Source of the DNA: Curvibacter sp. PD_MW3
Lineage (GTDB): Bacteria; Pseudomonadota; Gammaproteobacteria; Burkholderiales; Burkholderiaceae_C
Direction of reading: 5' to 3'
Length of the DNA: 64,000 bases
Assembly: GCA_002633085.1 (NCBI GenBank)
Contig: NSIV01000006.1
Location: forward strand, 62,001 to 126,000
The translations under genes and the position numbers were made by a program. Under the pieces are notes generated by a model. That model had not been told where the DNA came from. It searched no databases and saw only the letters and a list, made by a program, of their open reading frames with translations. Below, in pieces: positions 27,100 to 36,554 of this stretch (positions are counted from its first letter, which is position 1; each line of letters opens with the position of its first letter).

Positions 27100-27249
27100 G
27101 CTTTGAATTTCATTGGTTTGGCGGGCATGAGAAAAACTCTTTTAATAAATTAAATTCATTAAGAGAAATTTTGAAGTGGGTCACTCAAAATGGGAACTAC
27201 CGTGTTTTCACTTGCTAATAGCCAAAACATCTCACGACAAGACAGGCCC
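27100..27249. other. AT-rich promoter region upstream of ssu leader A
   Basis: No gene. Contains an AT-rich imperfect inverted repeat, CTCTTTTAAT (27137-27146) with ATTAAGAG (27158-27165), a plausible activator site or promoter for the minus-strand unit that starts with leader A. The SCO gene ends at 27250 on the same strand. Confidence 0.4.
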
Positions 27250-27870
27250 TTATCCTGTAGTCGCAACCAGTGCCTCTCTGACCATGACCTCCATGCGTTC
27301 GGGTGTTGTGCCCGGTGGAAAGAAGGCCACGTAGCGGCCTTGGCGGTCCAGCAGATAGATGTAAGCGGTGTGGTCGATGAAATAGGTGCTGGACCCCGGT
27401 GGATAAACCTTTTCGTAATAGGTCTTGTAGCGCGTGGCAACACGGCGCGTTTCAACCTCCGTTCCCCGCAAGGCCACGAAGCGTTCATCAAAACCAGCCA
27501 CATAGGCCCGCATGACCGCAGTGGTGTCACGCGCCGGATCGAGCGTCACGAAAATGGGTTGAACCTGAGCGGCATCCGACCCCATGCGCGCCATGAGCTG
27601 CGCCATGGCGGCAAGATCAGTCGGGCAAACGTCCGGGCAGGAGATGTAGCCGAAATACAGCAACACCACCTTGCCCCGGAAATCCGCCAGGCTGCGGCGC
27701 TTGCCCGCCTGGTCCGACAAGGTGAACGGGCCACCCACCGTGGCCCGCCCCGACATCAACTCGTTCATGAGCCGGGCTGAATCTGCCCGGCGCGGCGCCT
27801 CTGCCAGCGCGCCACCGAGATGGAACGCGGTCAGGAGGGCACCAACGAAGGGAAGCAGCCGGCTCTTCAA
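27250..27870 (-). CDS. SCO1/SenC-family copper/thiol protein
   Basis: 206 residues with an N-terminal signal (ending GGALAEAP). The thioredoxin-like fold carries CPDVC (in FGYISCPDVCPTDL) and a distal His in FIDHTAYIYLLD, the three copper ligands of Sco proteins. Usual role: copper delivery to cytochrome oxidase CuA or thiol redox in the periplasm. Here it is the last gene of the sulfonate operon and overlaps the MBL-fold gene by four bases, so a role with that protein is likely. No cytochrome oxidase genes are nearby. Confidence 0.9.
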   Translation of the reverse strand: MKSRLLPFVGALLTAFHLGGALAEAPRRADSARLMNELMSGRATVGGPFTLSDQAGKRRSLADFRGKVVLLYFGYISCPDVCPTDLAAMAQLMARMGSDAAQVQPIFVTLDPARDTTAVMRAYVAGFDERFVALRGTEVETRRVATRYKTYYEKVYPPGSSTYFIDHTAYIYLLDRQGRYVAFFPPGTTPERMEVMVREALVATTG

Positions 27871-28973
27871 GCGCCGAACTCGAATACCGTGCCGGTGGTG
27901 GACGTCACGAGACGATCGGCCAGTACCGTGCGCATGGCACTGACAAAACCCGGGCCCGAGCAGTGCAGCGGAATCACCACATCCGGGTTGAAGGTCTTCA
28001 ACTCGTTGACGGTTTTCAGCAGGTAGTCGTCCGGCGCCGGGAACAGGTGGAACCCGCCCAGGACAGCGTGCACCTTGTTGACGCCGGAGACTTCGATCGC
28101 CTGCTGAACGGTATTCACAATGCCGGCGTGGCCGCAGGACGAGATCACCACCAGACCGCGGTCACGCAGGTGGAACGCCGTGCCATGTTCATGCAGGTGT
28201 TCGTCCGCGACAAACTTGCCGGGAGCCTTGGCATCGGCGCTGGGCAGGTTGCACCCTACCCCGTCCTTCTGGCGGTACTCGACCAGCGTGTTCGGGATCA
28301 CCTTCTCGAAGCTGCGGCGTTGGATGCTGCCCGTGCTGAAGGCATGCCCTTGCAGAATCGTGGGCTCCTCGCAATACACGATCTTGACCTTCAGCGCCTC
28401 CAGCTCCCGTCGGTCCAGAACACCCCAGTCAGCAAAGTGCCCGGGGGCGCCGCTGGCTGTCTTGCGGTTGCAGAAGTTGTCTTCGCCACCGACGTACAGC
28501 GTCAGATCTTCTGGCAGCTGGCTGCGATGCTTTTGCAGAAAACCAATCAGCCCACCGAAGTGGTCGAAGTGGCCATGGCTCAAGACCAGGGCGTTCTGCT
28601 TGCTCGCCTCAATGCCCATGATCTCCATGTTGTTGAGCAGCGCAGTCGGCGTGTAGCCGAAGTCCAGCAACAGGTTGCGCTGCTCAGCCCCAATGCGGGA
28701 CTGCAGTGCCAGCGCCAGCCCCCATTCGTTATGCAAGGCCTTGCGATAGTCCGTCTTGGAGATGAACGGCGTGCGCTGGATCTTCACCCACTTGTTGCTG
28801 CCCGGACGCGGCGAATCGTAGCTGCTGTCTGTCAGCACATTGATCGTCAGACTGTCGACGATCGGCACCGCTTGGTGCGCCTGCCGGCTGGCAATGGCGC
28901 TGCCGGTGATACCCGCCAGCGCCAGCAAGCTCGTTGAGCCGAGCGCAAACTGGCGGCGATTGATGGTTACCAT
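27867..28973 (-). CDS. Tat-exported MBL-fold metallohydrolase
   Basis: 368 residues. Tat signal NRRQFALGSTSLLALAG, then the metallo-beta-lactamase fold with HGHFDHFGG (two-metal site), a later CGHAG and a distal LHCSG. It resembles the group related to dihydropterin-type MBL enzymes; true substrate unknown. Location is periplasmic. Coupled to the SCO gene and 47 bases after the TOBE gene, suggesting a role in periplasmic handling of a sulfur compound (inference). Confidence 0.85.
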   Translation of the reverse strand: MVTINRRQFALGSTSLLALAGITGSAIASRQAHQAVPIVDSLTINVLTDSSYDSPRPGSNKWVKIQRTPFISKTDYRKALHNEWGLALALQSRIGAEQRNLLLDFGYTPTALLNNMEIMGIEASKQNALVLSHGHFDHFGGLIGFLQKHRSQLPEDLTLYVGGEDNFCNRKTASGAPGHFADWGVLDRRELEALKVKIVYCEEPTILQGHAFSTGSIQRRSFEKVIPNTLVEYRQKDGVGCNLPSADAKAPGKFVADEHLHEHGTAFHLRDRGLVVISSCGHAGIVNTVQQAIEVSGVNKVHAVLGGFHLFPAPDDYLLKTVNELKTFNPDVVIPLHCSGPGFVSAMRTVLADRLVTSTTGTVFEFGA

Positions 28974-29020
28974 GGAGTTTTTCTTTCCTATTCGGCGATT
29001 GGGTCAAGCGGTGATACGTT

Positions 29021-29236
29021 TCAGATCTTCGCGATCGACACCTCGGTCGCCTTGATCAGCGCCACCACCTCACTGCCGGGCTTGAGGGCCAGGTCGTTGA
29101 CGGAGCGTGTGGTGATGACCGAGGTCACGATGCCCCACGGCGTTTCGACATCGACTTCAGACAGCACGTCGCCGCGAATGATTTCCTTGACCTTGCCGCG
29201 GAATTGGTTGCGGACGTTGATGGCTTGAATGGACAT
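29021..29236 (-). CDS. TOBE-domain (molbindin/Mop) protein
   Basis: 71 residues forming a single TOBE/Mop domain (MSIQAINVRNQFRGKVKEII ... GSEVVALIKATEVSIAKI). Molbindins bind molybdate or similar oxyanions as oligomers. Small Mop proteins often occur in ssu/tau clusters of Burkholderiales, where the ligand is uncertain. It lies 30 bases downstream of ssuB with a good ribosome site (GGAG). Confidence 0.9.
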   Translation of the reverse strand: MSIQAINVRNQFRGKVKEIIRGDVLSEVDVETPWGIVTSVITTRSVNDLALKPGSEVVALIKATEVSIAKI

Positions 29237-29266
29237 GGGTTTCTCCTTGAAAAGTCCGTTGAAAAA

Positions 29267-30070
29267 TTAGATGGCCCAGCGCAGGCCGTTCGCCGAGAGA
29301 CCAGGCCAAGAGGCATCGGCCGGTTCAGCGGGCCGATCGGGCTGTTGCAGCACGCGGTGCAGGATCCGGTTCTCGATGGCAGCGAAGGCAGCATCGCCAC
29401 GCTCGCGCGGCCGTGCCAGGGTGATGCGCTCGTCCAGCGCAATGCGGCCCTCCTCGATCAGAATCACGCGGTCAGCCAGCGCCACCGCCTCCTGCACATC
29501 GTGCGTGACGAGCAAAGCCGTGAAACCGTTGCGCCGCCACAGGCCTTCGATCAACTGGTGCATCTCGATGCGGGTGAGCGCGTCGAGCGCGCCCAGCGGT
29601 TCGTCGAGTAGCAGCAGGCGCGGGTTGTGCACCAGCGCACGCGCCAGCGACACCCGTTGGCGCTGCCCGCCGGAGAGCTTGGCCGGCCAGTCGGCCTCGC
29701 GCTCAGCCAGACCGACCTGGGCCAATACTTCGGCCGCATGCGGACGTTTTGCCTTCGGCAAGCCAAGGGCCACGTTATCGACCACGCGCTTCCAGGGCAG
29801 CAGGCGCGAATCCTGGAACATGATGCGGGTGTCTTCGCTCAAGCCGTCGACGGTCTGTCCGTCCAGACGCACCTGACCTTCGCTGGCAGACTCCAGCCCG
29901 GCCACCAGCCGCAGCAACGTGCTCTTGCCGCAGCCGCTGCGCCCGACGATGGCGACAAACTCGCCCGGCTCGATCACCAGCTCGGCCTGACGCAACACCT
30001 GCCGCGAGCCGTAGTTTTTGGAGAGGCCATTGATCTCCAGCCGCACGCCATTCACAGTGTCAATACTCAC
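29267..30070 (-). CDS. ssuB: aliphatic sulfonate ABC transporter ATP-binding protein
   Basis: 267 residues from GTG 30070, with AAGGAG six bases upstream. The frame continues to 30349, but that part runs through a noncoding repeat and ssuC. Walker [10 protein letters not shown], signature LSGGQRQR, Walker [13 protein letters not shown], and [11 protein letters not shown], the Q-loop typical of SsuB/TauB. It powers sulfonate uptake with SsuC. Separated from ssuC by a 150-base gap containing the type B repeat. Confidence 0.95.
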   Translation of the reverse strand: MSIDTVNGVRLEINGLSKNYGSRQVLRQAELVIEPGEFVAIVGRSGCGKSTLLRLVAGLESASEGQVRLDGQTVDGLSEDTRIMFQDSRLLPWKRVVDNVALGLPKAKRPHAAEVLAQVGLAEREADWPAKLSGGQRQRVSLARALVHNPRLLLLDEPLGALDALTRIEMHQLIEGLWRRNGFTALLVTHDVQEAVALADRVILIEEGRIALDERITLARPRERGDAAFAAIENRILHRVLQQPDRPAEPADASWPGLSANGLRWAI

Positions 30071-30120
30071 GCAATACTCCTTGATCAATATTGGTTTTCG
30101 CCGGCAAGCGCAGCGAAGCC

Positions 30121-30218
30121 CCTTCACAGGCTCCCGCGGAACCGGCTTTGCCGGGCCGCTGGGAGCGCCCCCTTGAGGGGGGATGCGAGCCACACGCAGT
30201 GGGCGAGAGTCGGGGGTG
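30121..30218 (-). repeat. type B dispersed GC-rich repeat, copy 1
   Basis: Read on the minus strand: ACACCCCC, CACTGCGTGTGGC, a CCCCCTCAAGGGGG hairpin, then CCGGCAAAGCCGGTTCCGCG. The same ordered blocks occur at 44603-44698 and 48771-48872. It sits between ssuC and ssuB within the operon and may act as an RNA hairpin or processing site. Confidence 0.8.
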
Positions 30219-30221
30219 TTT

Positions 30222-31115
30222 TCATTGATATCCCGGGTGCCAACGCAACCAGTAGCCTTCCAGCCCCTTGGCAAACACGTCCGCCAGCTTGCCCAGCAGC
30301 GCGTACAGCAGGATGCCGACCAGCACCACATCGGTCTGCAGGAATTCACGGGCGTTCATGGTCAGGTAGCCGATGCCGGCCTGCGCCGAAATGGTTTCCG
30401 CCACGATCAGGATCACCCACATCAGGCCGAGCGAAAAACGCAGGCCAACCAGAATGGACGACAGCGCACCGGGCAGGATGACCTCGCGGTACAGCTGCCA
30501 GCGGTTCAGGCCGTAGGTGCGCGCCATCTCGATCAGCCCCGGGTCAACGTTGCGAATGCCGTGCGAGGTGTTCAAGTAGATCGGAAAGAACACCGATACC
30601 GCGATCAAAAACAGCTTAGCGCTCTCGTCGATGCCGAACCACAAAATCACCAGAGGAATCAGCGCCAGTGCCGGAATGTTGCGCACCATCTGGATGGTGG
30701 AGTCCAGCAGCGTATCGGCCCAGCGGAACGAGCCGGTGAGCAAACCCAGCACCAGCCCCAAGCCACCGCCAATGGCCAGCCCCGTCAAGGCGCGCCAGGC
30801 ACTGATCTGCACATGGGTCCACAACTCGCCCGACAGCGTCAGCGTCCAGGCGGCCTTCACCACCTCCAACGGCGCGGGCAGCACCCGCGTCGAGAGCCAA
30901 CCTTGGGCAGAGAACACCTGCCACAGCACCAGCAGTGCCACCGGCAGCAGCCAAGGCAGCAGCCGCAACGCGACGCCGAGCAGGAAAGCCAGCGTGCTGG
31001 CTGCCAGCGGGTGACCGCTGCCCCCTTGCAGTGACGGCTGGACCAGAAAGCCGAAGCCCGGCGCCTCCACCGTGGTGTCGGCCACCACGGCCAGTTCCTG
31101 TGTGGTGTGTGTCAT
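30222..31115 (-). CDS. ssuC: aliphatic sulfonate ABC transporter permease
   Basis: 297 residues. A cytoplasmic N-terminus of about 40 residues precedes six membrane segments. The EAA loop is [20 protein letters not shown], and the SsuC stretch is ARTYGL...[17 protein letters not shown]. It forms the sulfonate channel with SsuB. Its ATG overlaps the stop of the VOC gene by four bases (translational coupling), which places the VOC protein firmly in the sulfonate pathway. Confidence 0.95.
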   Translation of the reverse strand: MTHTTQELAVVADTTVEAPGFGFLVQPSLQGGSGHPLAASTLAFLLGVALRLLPWLLPVALLVLWQVFSAQGWLSTRVLPAPLEVVKAAWTLTLSGELWTHVQISAWRALTGLAIGGGLGLVLGLLTGSFRWADTLLDSTIQMVRNIPALALIPLVILWFGIDESAKLFLIAVSVFFPIYLNTSHGIRNVDPGLIEMARTYGLNRWQLYREVILPGALSSILVGLRFSLGLMWVILIVAETISAQAGIGYLTMNAREFLQTDVVLVGILLYALLGKLADVFAKGLEGYWLRWHPGYQ

Positions 31116-31486
31116 GCAAGGCCCTTCTGCCCGGCAACGGGCTCCAGAAACTCCAGCGCATTGCCGGCCGGATCACGAACGTAAAAGCGTAGGTGCCCGG
31201 ACAGGGCACGCGACTCATCGAGAAGCACCCCGGCATCGAGCAGCTTGGCTCGCAGGCCCGGCAGGTTTTCAACCTGCAAGGCCAGATGGGGCACCCCCAC
31301 CGGGGAGCGCCAGGCCTGCACCGGCACCAGATCGATGCGCTGCGCACCGGCGCGAAAACGCAAGGTCTTGCCATCGCCCGGCCCGAACTCCGGCAAGCCG
31401 ACCAGCTCGCTATAGAAATGGCGCACCAGTGCATGCTTACCGGCCGGGAAGCCGAGCTGTGCATGGTTGATGGAATGGACGCTCAT
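31112..31486 (-). CDS. VOC-superfamily (glyoxalase-like) protein
   Basis: 124 residues from ATG 31486. A single VOC domain: INHAQLGFPAGKHALVRHFY at the N-terminus with a potential metal-binding His, and YVRDPAGNALEFLEP at the C-terminus carrying the closing Glu. VOC proteins are dioxygenases, isomerases or ligand binders. The gene is inserted between ssuD and ssuC, overlapping ssuC. It may bind or process an aldehyde or sulfonate product of SsuD (inference). Confidence 0.85.
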   Translation of the reverse strand: MSVHSINHAQLGFPAGKHALVRHFYSELVGLPEFGPGDGKTLRFRAGAQRIDLVPVQAWRSPVGVPHLALQVENLPGLRAKLLDAGVLLDESRALSGHLRFYVRDPAGNALEFLEPVAGQKGLA

Positions 31487-31496
31487 GGCCGCCCTT

Positions 31497-32645
31497 TCAG
31501 CTTTGCGCCACGCGCAGACCTTCGGGCTTGTGCGCATTGGCGACGATCTCGCCAAAGGGGCTGACCTGGTTGCCGCCCTGCAGCGTGGCCGGTGCCTGCA
31601 CCCCGATGTGCGGGAACACCAGCTCGGCAAAACGGTAGGCTTCTTCCAGGTGTGGGTAACCCGACAGCACGAAGGTCTCGGCGCCGATCTCCTGGTACTC
31701 CTTCAGGCGGCGGGCAATGGTCTCGCCATCGCCCACCAGGGCCGTGCCGGCACCGCCGCGCACCAGGCCGACACCAGCCCACAGATTGGGGCTGATTTCC
31801 AGCTTGGCGCGGCTGCCGCCATGCAGCGCACGCATGCGGCGCTGGCCCTCCGAGTCCATGCCGGCGAAGGTGTTCTGCGCCTTGGCAATGGTCTCGTCGT
31901 CGAGGTACTTGATGAGCTCGTCCGCCGCGGCCCAGGCCTGGTCATTCGTTTCGCGCGGGATCACGTGCAGGCGCACACCGAACTTCACCTTGCGGCCCTG
32001 TTTGGCGGCCCGCTTGCGCACGTCGTCGAACTTCTTGGCCACCTCGGCTGGCGGCTCGCCCCAGGTGAGGTACAGCTCCACCTGCTCGGCGGCCAGGTCG
32101 TGCGCGGCATCGGACGAGCCGCCGAAGTACAGCGGCGGGTGCGGCTTCTGGACGGCCGGGAACAGCTGCTTGGCCCCCTTGACCTTGAGATGCTTGCCTT
32201 CGAAGTCGACCTTCTCGCCGGCCAGCAGGCGGCGCCAGATGTGCAGAAACTCAGCCGCATGCTCGTAGCGCTCGTCGTGGCTGAGGAACGTGCCATCGGC
32301 CTCCAGATCGCCAGCGTCACCGCCGGCCACCACGTTCACCAGCAGCCGGCCGCCGCTCAGGCGGTCGAAGGTGGCGGCCTGCCGCGCCGCCACGGTGGGC
32401 GAAATCGTGCTGGGGCGCAGGGCCACCAGGAACTTCAGGCGTTGCGTCACCGGAATCAGGCTGGAGGCCACGGTCCACGGGTCTTCGCAGGAGCGACCGG
32501 TGGGAATCAGCACGCCGCCATAGCCCAGGCGTTCGGCCGCTTGTGCAATCTGCTGCAGATAGCCCTGGTCAACCGCGCGTGCGCCGTGGGCCGTGCCGAG
32601 GTAATGGCCATCGCCATGGATGGGAAGGAACCAGAAAACGTTCAT
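31497..32645 (-). CDS. ssuD: FMNH2-dependent alkanesulfonate monooxygenase
   Basis: 382 residues from ATG 32645 ([18 protein letters not shown]), the usual SsuD N-terminus and length; ten in-frame codons upstream are excluded because GGAG sits just before this ATG. Contains [35 protein letters not shown] and the FMN/sulfonate-site stretches of the luciferase-like fold. It releases sulfite from alkanesulfonates using O2 and FMNH2 supplied by SsuE. Cytoplasmic. Confidence 0.96.
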   Translation of the reverse strand: MNVFWFLPIHGDGHYLGTAHGARAVDQGYLQQIAQAAERLGYGGVLIPTGRSCEDPWTVASSLIPVTQRLKFLVALRPSTISPTVAARQAATFDRLSGGRLLVNVVAGGDAGDLEADGTFLSHDERYEHAAEFLHIWRRLLAGEKVDFEGKHLKVKGAKQLFPAVQKPHPPLYFGGSSDAAHDLAAEQVELYLTWGEPPAEVAKKFDDVRKRAAKQGRKVKFGVRLHVIPRETNDQAWAAADELIKYLDDETIAKAQNTFAGMDSEGQRRMRALHGGSRAKLEISPNLWAGVGLVRGGAGTALVGDGETIARRLKEYQEIGAETFVLSGYPHLEEAYRFAELVFPHIGVQAPATLQGGNQVSPFGEIVANAHKPEGLRVAQS

Positions 32646-32679
32646 GTCAATTTCTCCTTGTCGTTGGGTGCTCATGGGT

Positions 32680-33666
32680 TCAGGCGTGTCGTGCCGACGG
32701 TTGCCAGACGATCTCCGCCACCTTGACGCTCTTGGGAATCAGGCCGAGTTGCAGGAAGGCATCGGCCACGCGCTGCTGGTCGGCCACGGTCTGCGGGCTC
32801 AAAGGCCCCACGGGCGACTTCGGCCGGCGCTGCAAGAACAGGCTGACCACGCCGGCATCCAGGCCGCTGAAGTTGGCGATCAGCTTGATCACTTCCTTGC
32901 GGTTCTCCTGCGCCTGCCGGTCGGCACGCGTCAGCTCCTCGAACAGCACGGTGACCACTTGCGCATGCTGGGTGGCAAAGGCGCGCGAAGCCAGGTAGAA
33001 CGAGTTGTTGCTGGACAGGTCGCGCCCGGTGGCCAGCACGCGCGTCTGGATCGCCAGTTCGGTGGCGGCGTAGTAAGGGTCCCAGATAGCCCAAGCATCG
33101 ACGCTCTTGCGCTCGAAGGCGGCGCGCGCATCGGCCGGCGCCAGGTAGACCGGCTGGATGTCGCTCCACTGCAGGCCGGCCTTCTCCACCGCGCGCACCA
33201 GCAGGTAGTGGGCACTGGAGCCTTTTTGCAAGGCGATCTTGCGGCCCTTGAGGTCGGCCAGCGTCTTCACCGGCGAATCCTTCAGCACCAGGATGGCCGA
33301 GCTGTCGGGCTTGGGCGGTTCGGCGCCAACGTACAGCAAATCCTTGCCGGCGGCCTGGGCGAACACCGGCGGCGAATCGCCGGTCAGGCCGAACTCCAGA
33401 CTGCCGACCGACAGCGCCTCCAGCAACTGCGGGCCGGCCGGGAATTCGATCCAGCTGACCCGGGTGTTCGGGAAGCGTTTTTCCAGCACCAACTGCTGCT
33501 TGAGGATGACGAGGTTGACAGCGGACTTCTGGTAGCCGATGCGCAACTGCTCGGGGGCCTTGGCGGTTTGTGCGTTGGCGACGTGGCTGCTCAGGCCCCA
33601 GCTCGCCGCCGTCAGGCCCAGGATCTGCAACAGGCGGCGGCGCAGAGAGAAATGCGTCTGGCTCAT
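32680..33666 (-). CDS. ssuA: sulfonate ABC transporter substrate-binding protein (paralog 2)
   Basis: 328 residues. Signal peptide [20 protein letters not shown] ending ANAQ. Conserved SsuA stretches [57 protein letters not shown] and [11 protein letters not shown]. It resembles classical SsuA of the ssuEADCB operon and lies 34 bases before ssuD. It is the most divergent of the three SsuA paralogs here and probably binds a different range of sulfonates. Confidence 0.93.
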   Translation of the reverse strand: MSQTHFSLRRRLLQILGLTAASWGLSSHVANAQTAKAPEQLRIGYQKSAVNLVILKQQLVLEKRFPNTRVSWIEFPAGPQLLEALSVGSLEFGLTGDSPPVFAQAAGKDLLYVGAEPPKPDSSAILVLKDSPVKTLADLKGRKIALQKGSSAHYLLVRAVEKAGLQWSDIQPVYLAPADARAAFERKSVDAWAIWDPYYAATELAIQTRVLATGRDLSSNNSFYLASRAFATQHAQVVTVLFEELTRADRQAQENRKEVIKLIANFSGLDAGVVSLFLQRRPKSPVGPLSPQTVADQQRVADAFLQLGLIPKSVKVAEIVWQPSARHA

Positions 33667-33683
33667 GGCGTGCTCCTGTGTAT

Positions 33684-34715
33684 TCAGCGCGCCGGTTTCC
33701 AGGCCGCTTCGCGTACGACGATGGGCTTGGGAATCAGCTTGAGCTCAAAGAAGGTGTCTGCAATCTTCTGTTGCTCGGCAATGACGGCATCGGTCAGATG
33801 CGTCACACCATAGCCGTAACGGCGCAGATTGAGCTCCACCACATCGGCATCGAGCCCCTGCAGCGGCGCGATGATGGCGGCAGCCTGCTTGAGATTGGCC
33901 TTGAGCCACTTGCCCTGCGCCACCACGTCGTCGAACAGGGCCTGGATCACTTCGGGCCGTTTTTCCACATAGGAACGCTCGGCCAAGTAGTAGGCATAGT
34001 TGTTCACTACGCCACGGCCATCGGCCAGGATGCGGGCGCCGGTCTGCTTCTCGGCCGCAGCCAGGAACGGGTCCCAGATGGCCCAGGCATCGACCGCGCC
34101 CTTCTCAAAGGCAGCACGGGCGTCGGCCGGCGGCAGGAAAACGGGCTGGATGTCGGCGTACTTCAGGCCGTGCTTTTCCAGCAGTTTGACCAGCAGGTAG
34201 TGCACGTTGGAGCCCTTGTTCAGGGCCACTTTCTTGCCCTTGAGTTCGGCCACCGTCTTGATGGGCGAGCTCTTTTGCACCAGCAGGGCTTCTGCTTCCG
34301 GCGCGGCCGGGTCGTTGCCGATGTAGACAAACTTGGCACCTGCGGCCTGGGCAAAGATGGGCGGCGCTTCGCCAACAAAGCCGACATCGACCGAGCCGAC
34401 ATTCAGGCCTTCCAGCAGCTGCGGGCCGGCCGGGAACTCGACCCACTTGAGGCCCACGCCCAGCGGCGCCAGGCGCTTTTCCAGTGTGCCCTGCGCCTTT
34501 TGCAGCACGAACAGGCTGGCCGACTTCTGGTGGCCGATGCGCAGCTCGCCACTGGTCTTGGTCTGTGCCTGCGCCACCGGCAGCAGAAGCAGGAAGCTGA
34601 AAACCAGGGCCACGCCCACCAGTGCCACGGCGGCAATGGCGCTGTTGCGCAGGGCGCGCCACCAGTGGCGTGGCGCCACCGCGCTCTCGATGCTGTCAGT
34701 CGTGATTTGTGTCAT
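33684..34715 (-). CDS. ssuA: sulfonate ABC transporter substrate-binding protein (paralog 3)
   Basis: 343 residues from ATG 34715. An unusual 25-residue polar N-terminus precedes a long hydrophobic signal or anchor segment (AIAAVALVGVALVFSFLLLL, then PVAQAQ). The mature part shares [52 protein letters not shown] and AWAIWDPFLAAAE with the paralog at 25819, pointing to a duplication. It may stay membrane-anchored if the signal is not cleaved. 17 bases upstream of paralog 2. Confidence 0.92.
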   Translation of the reverse strand: MTQITTDSIESAVAPRHWWRALRNSAIAAVALVGVALVFSFLLLLPVAQAQTKTSGELRIGHQKSASLFVLQKAQGTLEKRLAPLGVGLKWVEFPAGPQLLEGLNVGSVDVGFVGEAPPIFAQAAGAKFVYIGNDPAAPEAEALLVQKSSPIKTVAELKGKKVALNKGSNVHYLLVKLLEKHGLKYADIQPVFLPPADARAAFEKGAVDAWAIWDPFLAAAEKQTGARILADGRGVVNNYAYYLAERSYVEKRPEVIQALFDDVVAQGKWLKANLKQAAAIIAPLQGLDADVVELNLRRYGYGVTHLTDAVIAEQQKIADTFFELKLIPKPIVVREAAWKPAR

Positions 34716-34740
34716 GTCGATGTCCTTGTCGCTGTGCGCA

Positions 34741-34856
34741 GGCCAAAGCCGTCCCGGCCCCGGCGCGCGGAGATTCAAAAAAATGGGGAAATGAAGAGGG
34801 AGGAATGCCGTGGTCCGAAACAGGACTCCGGCCACAGCGTCAGACGCTACATCGCA
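34741..34856 (-). promoter_or_regulatory. ssu leader B, homologous to the leader at 27001
   Basis: Minus strand. GCGATGTAGCG (34855-34845) is identical to the element in leader A. It is followed by an imperfect hairpin (34835-34810), GGCATTCC, CATTTTTTT and GGGACGGCTTTGGCC (leader A has GGGACGGTTGTCGCC at a similar place). The first part overlaps the last codons of ssuE. It precedes ssuA paralog 3. Confidence 0.55.
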
Positions 34857-35427
34857 CCCGCGAGAACGCGATCGGCTCGAAGCCTTCGGTCGCACGCGGC
34901 AGCCGCAGGCCCTCGGCCACCAGCGTGGCGGCGGCCTCGTCGAGCCGGGCTTCGATGTCCGGCTGGATCAGATAAGCCTCTTCCGGCGTCAATGTGACCT
35001 GGGCATCGGTGGCATAAACACCCGGCAGGATGTGGCGCGCGCCGAGCGACTGCAACACCGGGCGCAACGCATAGTCGAGCGCCAGCATGTGGTTCGGGCT
35101 ACCGCCGGTGGCCAGCGGCAGCACCGTCTTGCCCTTGAGCGCCGTCTGCGGCAGCAGATCGAGCAAGACCTTGAGCACGCCGCTGTAGGCCGCCTTGTAG
35201 ACCGGTGTGGCCACCACGATGGCCTGCGCATTCTCGACCTGCCGGGTGGCCGCCACCACCGACGGATGGTTGAAGTCGGCCAGCAGCAGGGCCTGCGGCG
35301 ACAGGTCGCGGATCAACAGGCTTTCGACCTGGACGCCACGGCGCGTCAGCTGCTGGCCCACCCGGTTCAGCAAGGCCGCCGAGCGGGAGCGCTCGGACGG
35401 GCTGCCTGCGATCAGAAGTACCGACAT
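34840..35427 (-). CDS. ssuE: NADPH-dependent FMN reductase of the sulfonate system
   Basis: 195 residues of flavodoxin-like fold: LLIAGSPSERSRSAALLNRV (FMN phosphate loop) and LPLATGGSPNHMLALDYALR, diagnostic for SsuE. It makes FMNH2 for SsuD and probably for the monooxygenase at 24382. The 3' end (codons CGA TGT AGC GTC TGA) coincides with the conserved element of leader B, so coding and regulatory constraints overlap. 42 bases downstream of sbp2. Confidence 0.95.
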   Translation of the reverse strand: MSVLLIAGSPSERSRSAALLNRVGQQLTRRGVQVESLLIRDLSPQALLLADFNHPSVVAATRQVENAQAIVVATPVYKAAYSGVLKVLLDLLPQTALKGKTVLPLATGGSPNHMLALDYALRPVLQSLGARHILPGVYATDAQVTLTPEEAYLIQPDIEARLDEAAATLVAEGLRLPRATEGFEPIAFSRVRCSV

Positions 35428-35469
35428 GTTGTTTCTCCCTGGTGGCCTGTGAATGACGTCCGTCTCGAC

Positions 35470-36480
35470 TTACTTCTTGGTGTAGATCTGGTCGAAATAC
35501 GCGCCATCTGCGAAGTGCTCTTTTGCCACCTTCTCCCAGCCGCCAAAGGCCTGGTCGATGGTGAACAGGTTCAGCTTGGGCAACTGCTTGACGTATTTGG
35601 CCTGCGCCTTGGCGGAGATCGGGCGGTAGAAGTTCTTGCCGATGATGTCCTGCGCTTCCTCGGTGTATAGGAACTGAAGATAGGCCTCGGCCAGCTTGCG
35701 CGTGCCCTTGCGGTCCACGTTCTTGTCCACCACGGTCACGGCCGGCTCAGCCAGGATGCTGATTGAAGGCGCGACGATGTCGAACTTGGTGCCGAACTCC
35801 TTCTCCAGCAGGTAGGCCTCGTTTTCCCAGGCAATCAGCACGTCGCCCTGGCCGCGCTGGGCAAACGTGATGGTCGAGCCGCGGGCACCGGTATCAAGCA
35901 CTGGCACATTGCCATAGAGCTTGGCGACAAAATCCTTGGCCTTGTCGTCGCCGCCAAACTTGCGCTTGGCAAACTCCCAGGCCGCCAGGTAGTTCCAGCG
36001 CGCACCGCCCGAGGTCTTGGGGTTGGGGGTGATCACGCTCACACCCGGCTTGATCAGGTCATCCCAATCCTTGATGCCCTTGGGGTTGCCCTGGCGCACC
36101 ACCAACACGATGGTCGAGTTGTAGGGGGAAGAGTTGTGCGGCAGGCGCTTTTGCCAGTCGGGCGCAACCCAGCCACCGTTTTTCACCAGCGCATTGGTGT
36201 CGCCGGCCAGAGCCAGCGTTGCCACGTCGGCATCGAGCCCGTCGATGATCGACCGCGCCTGCTTGCCCGAGCCGCCGTGCGACTGCTTGATGGTCACGTC
36301 TTGGCCGGTTTTGGCCTTCCAATGCTTGATGAAGGCGGCGTTGACATCCACATACAGCTCGCGCGTCGGGTCGTAGGACACGTTGAGCAGAGTCTGCGCC
36401 GTCTGGGCCTGACCAGCCAGGGCTGCCCCTGCCAGAGCGAAGGCCACTGAAAGCTTGATAAAGTTGCGGCGTTGCGTCAT
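35470..36480 (-). CDS. sulfate-binding protein, second paralog
   Basis: 336 residues. Signal peptide ends ALAGQAQT; mature start [20 protein letters not shown]. Sbp family stretches [21 protein letters not shown] and [20 protein letters not shown]. It has no permease or ATPase of its own here and presumably feeds CysTWA (12578-15507). As first gene of the ssu operon it ties sulfate scavenging to sulfonate use. A candidate operator lies at 36555. Confidence 0.93.
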   Translation of the reverse strand: MTQRRNFIKLSVAFALAGAALAGQAQTAQTLLNVSYDPTRELYVDVNAAFIKHWKAKTGQDVTIKQSHGGSGKQARSIIDGLDADVATLALAGDTNALVKNGGWVAPDWQKRLPHNSSPYNSTIVLVVRQGNPKGIKDWDDLIKPGVSVITPNPKTSGGARWNYLAAWEFAKRKFGGDDKAKDFVAKLYGNVPVLDTGARGSTITFAQRGQGDVLIAWENEAYLLEKEFGTKFDIVAPSISILAEPAVTVVDKNVDRKGTRKLAEAYLQFLYTEEAQDIIGKNFYRPISAKAQAKYVKQLPKLNLFTIDQAFGGWEKVAKEHFADGAYFDQIYTKK

Positions 36481-36554
36481 GTTTTTTTCCTTTTCAAATC
36501 AATGAATGAATTGCGATGAAATGGATTCTGTTGAAACATGATCAAAACTGGAAC

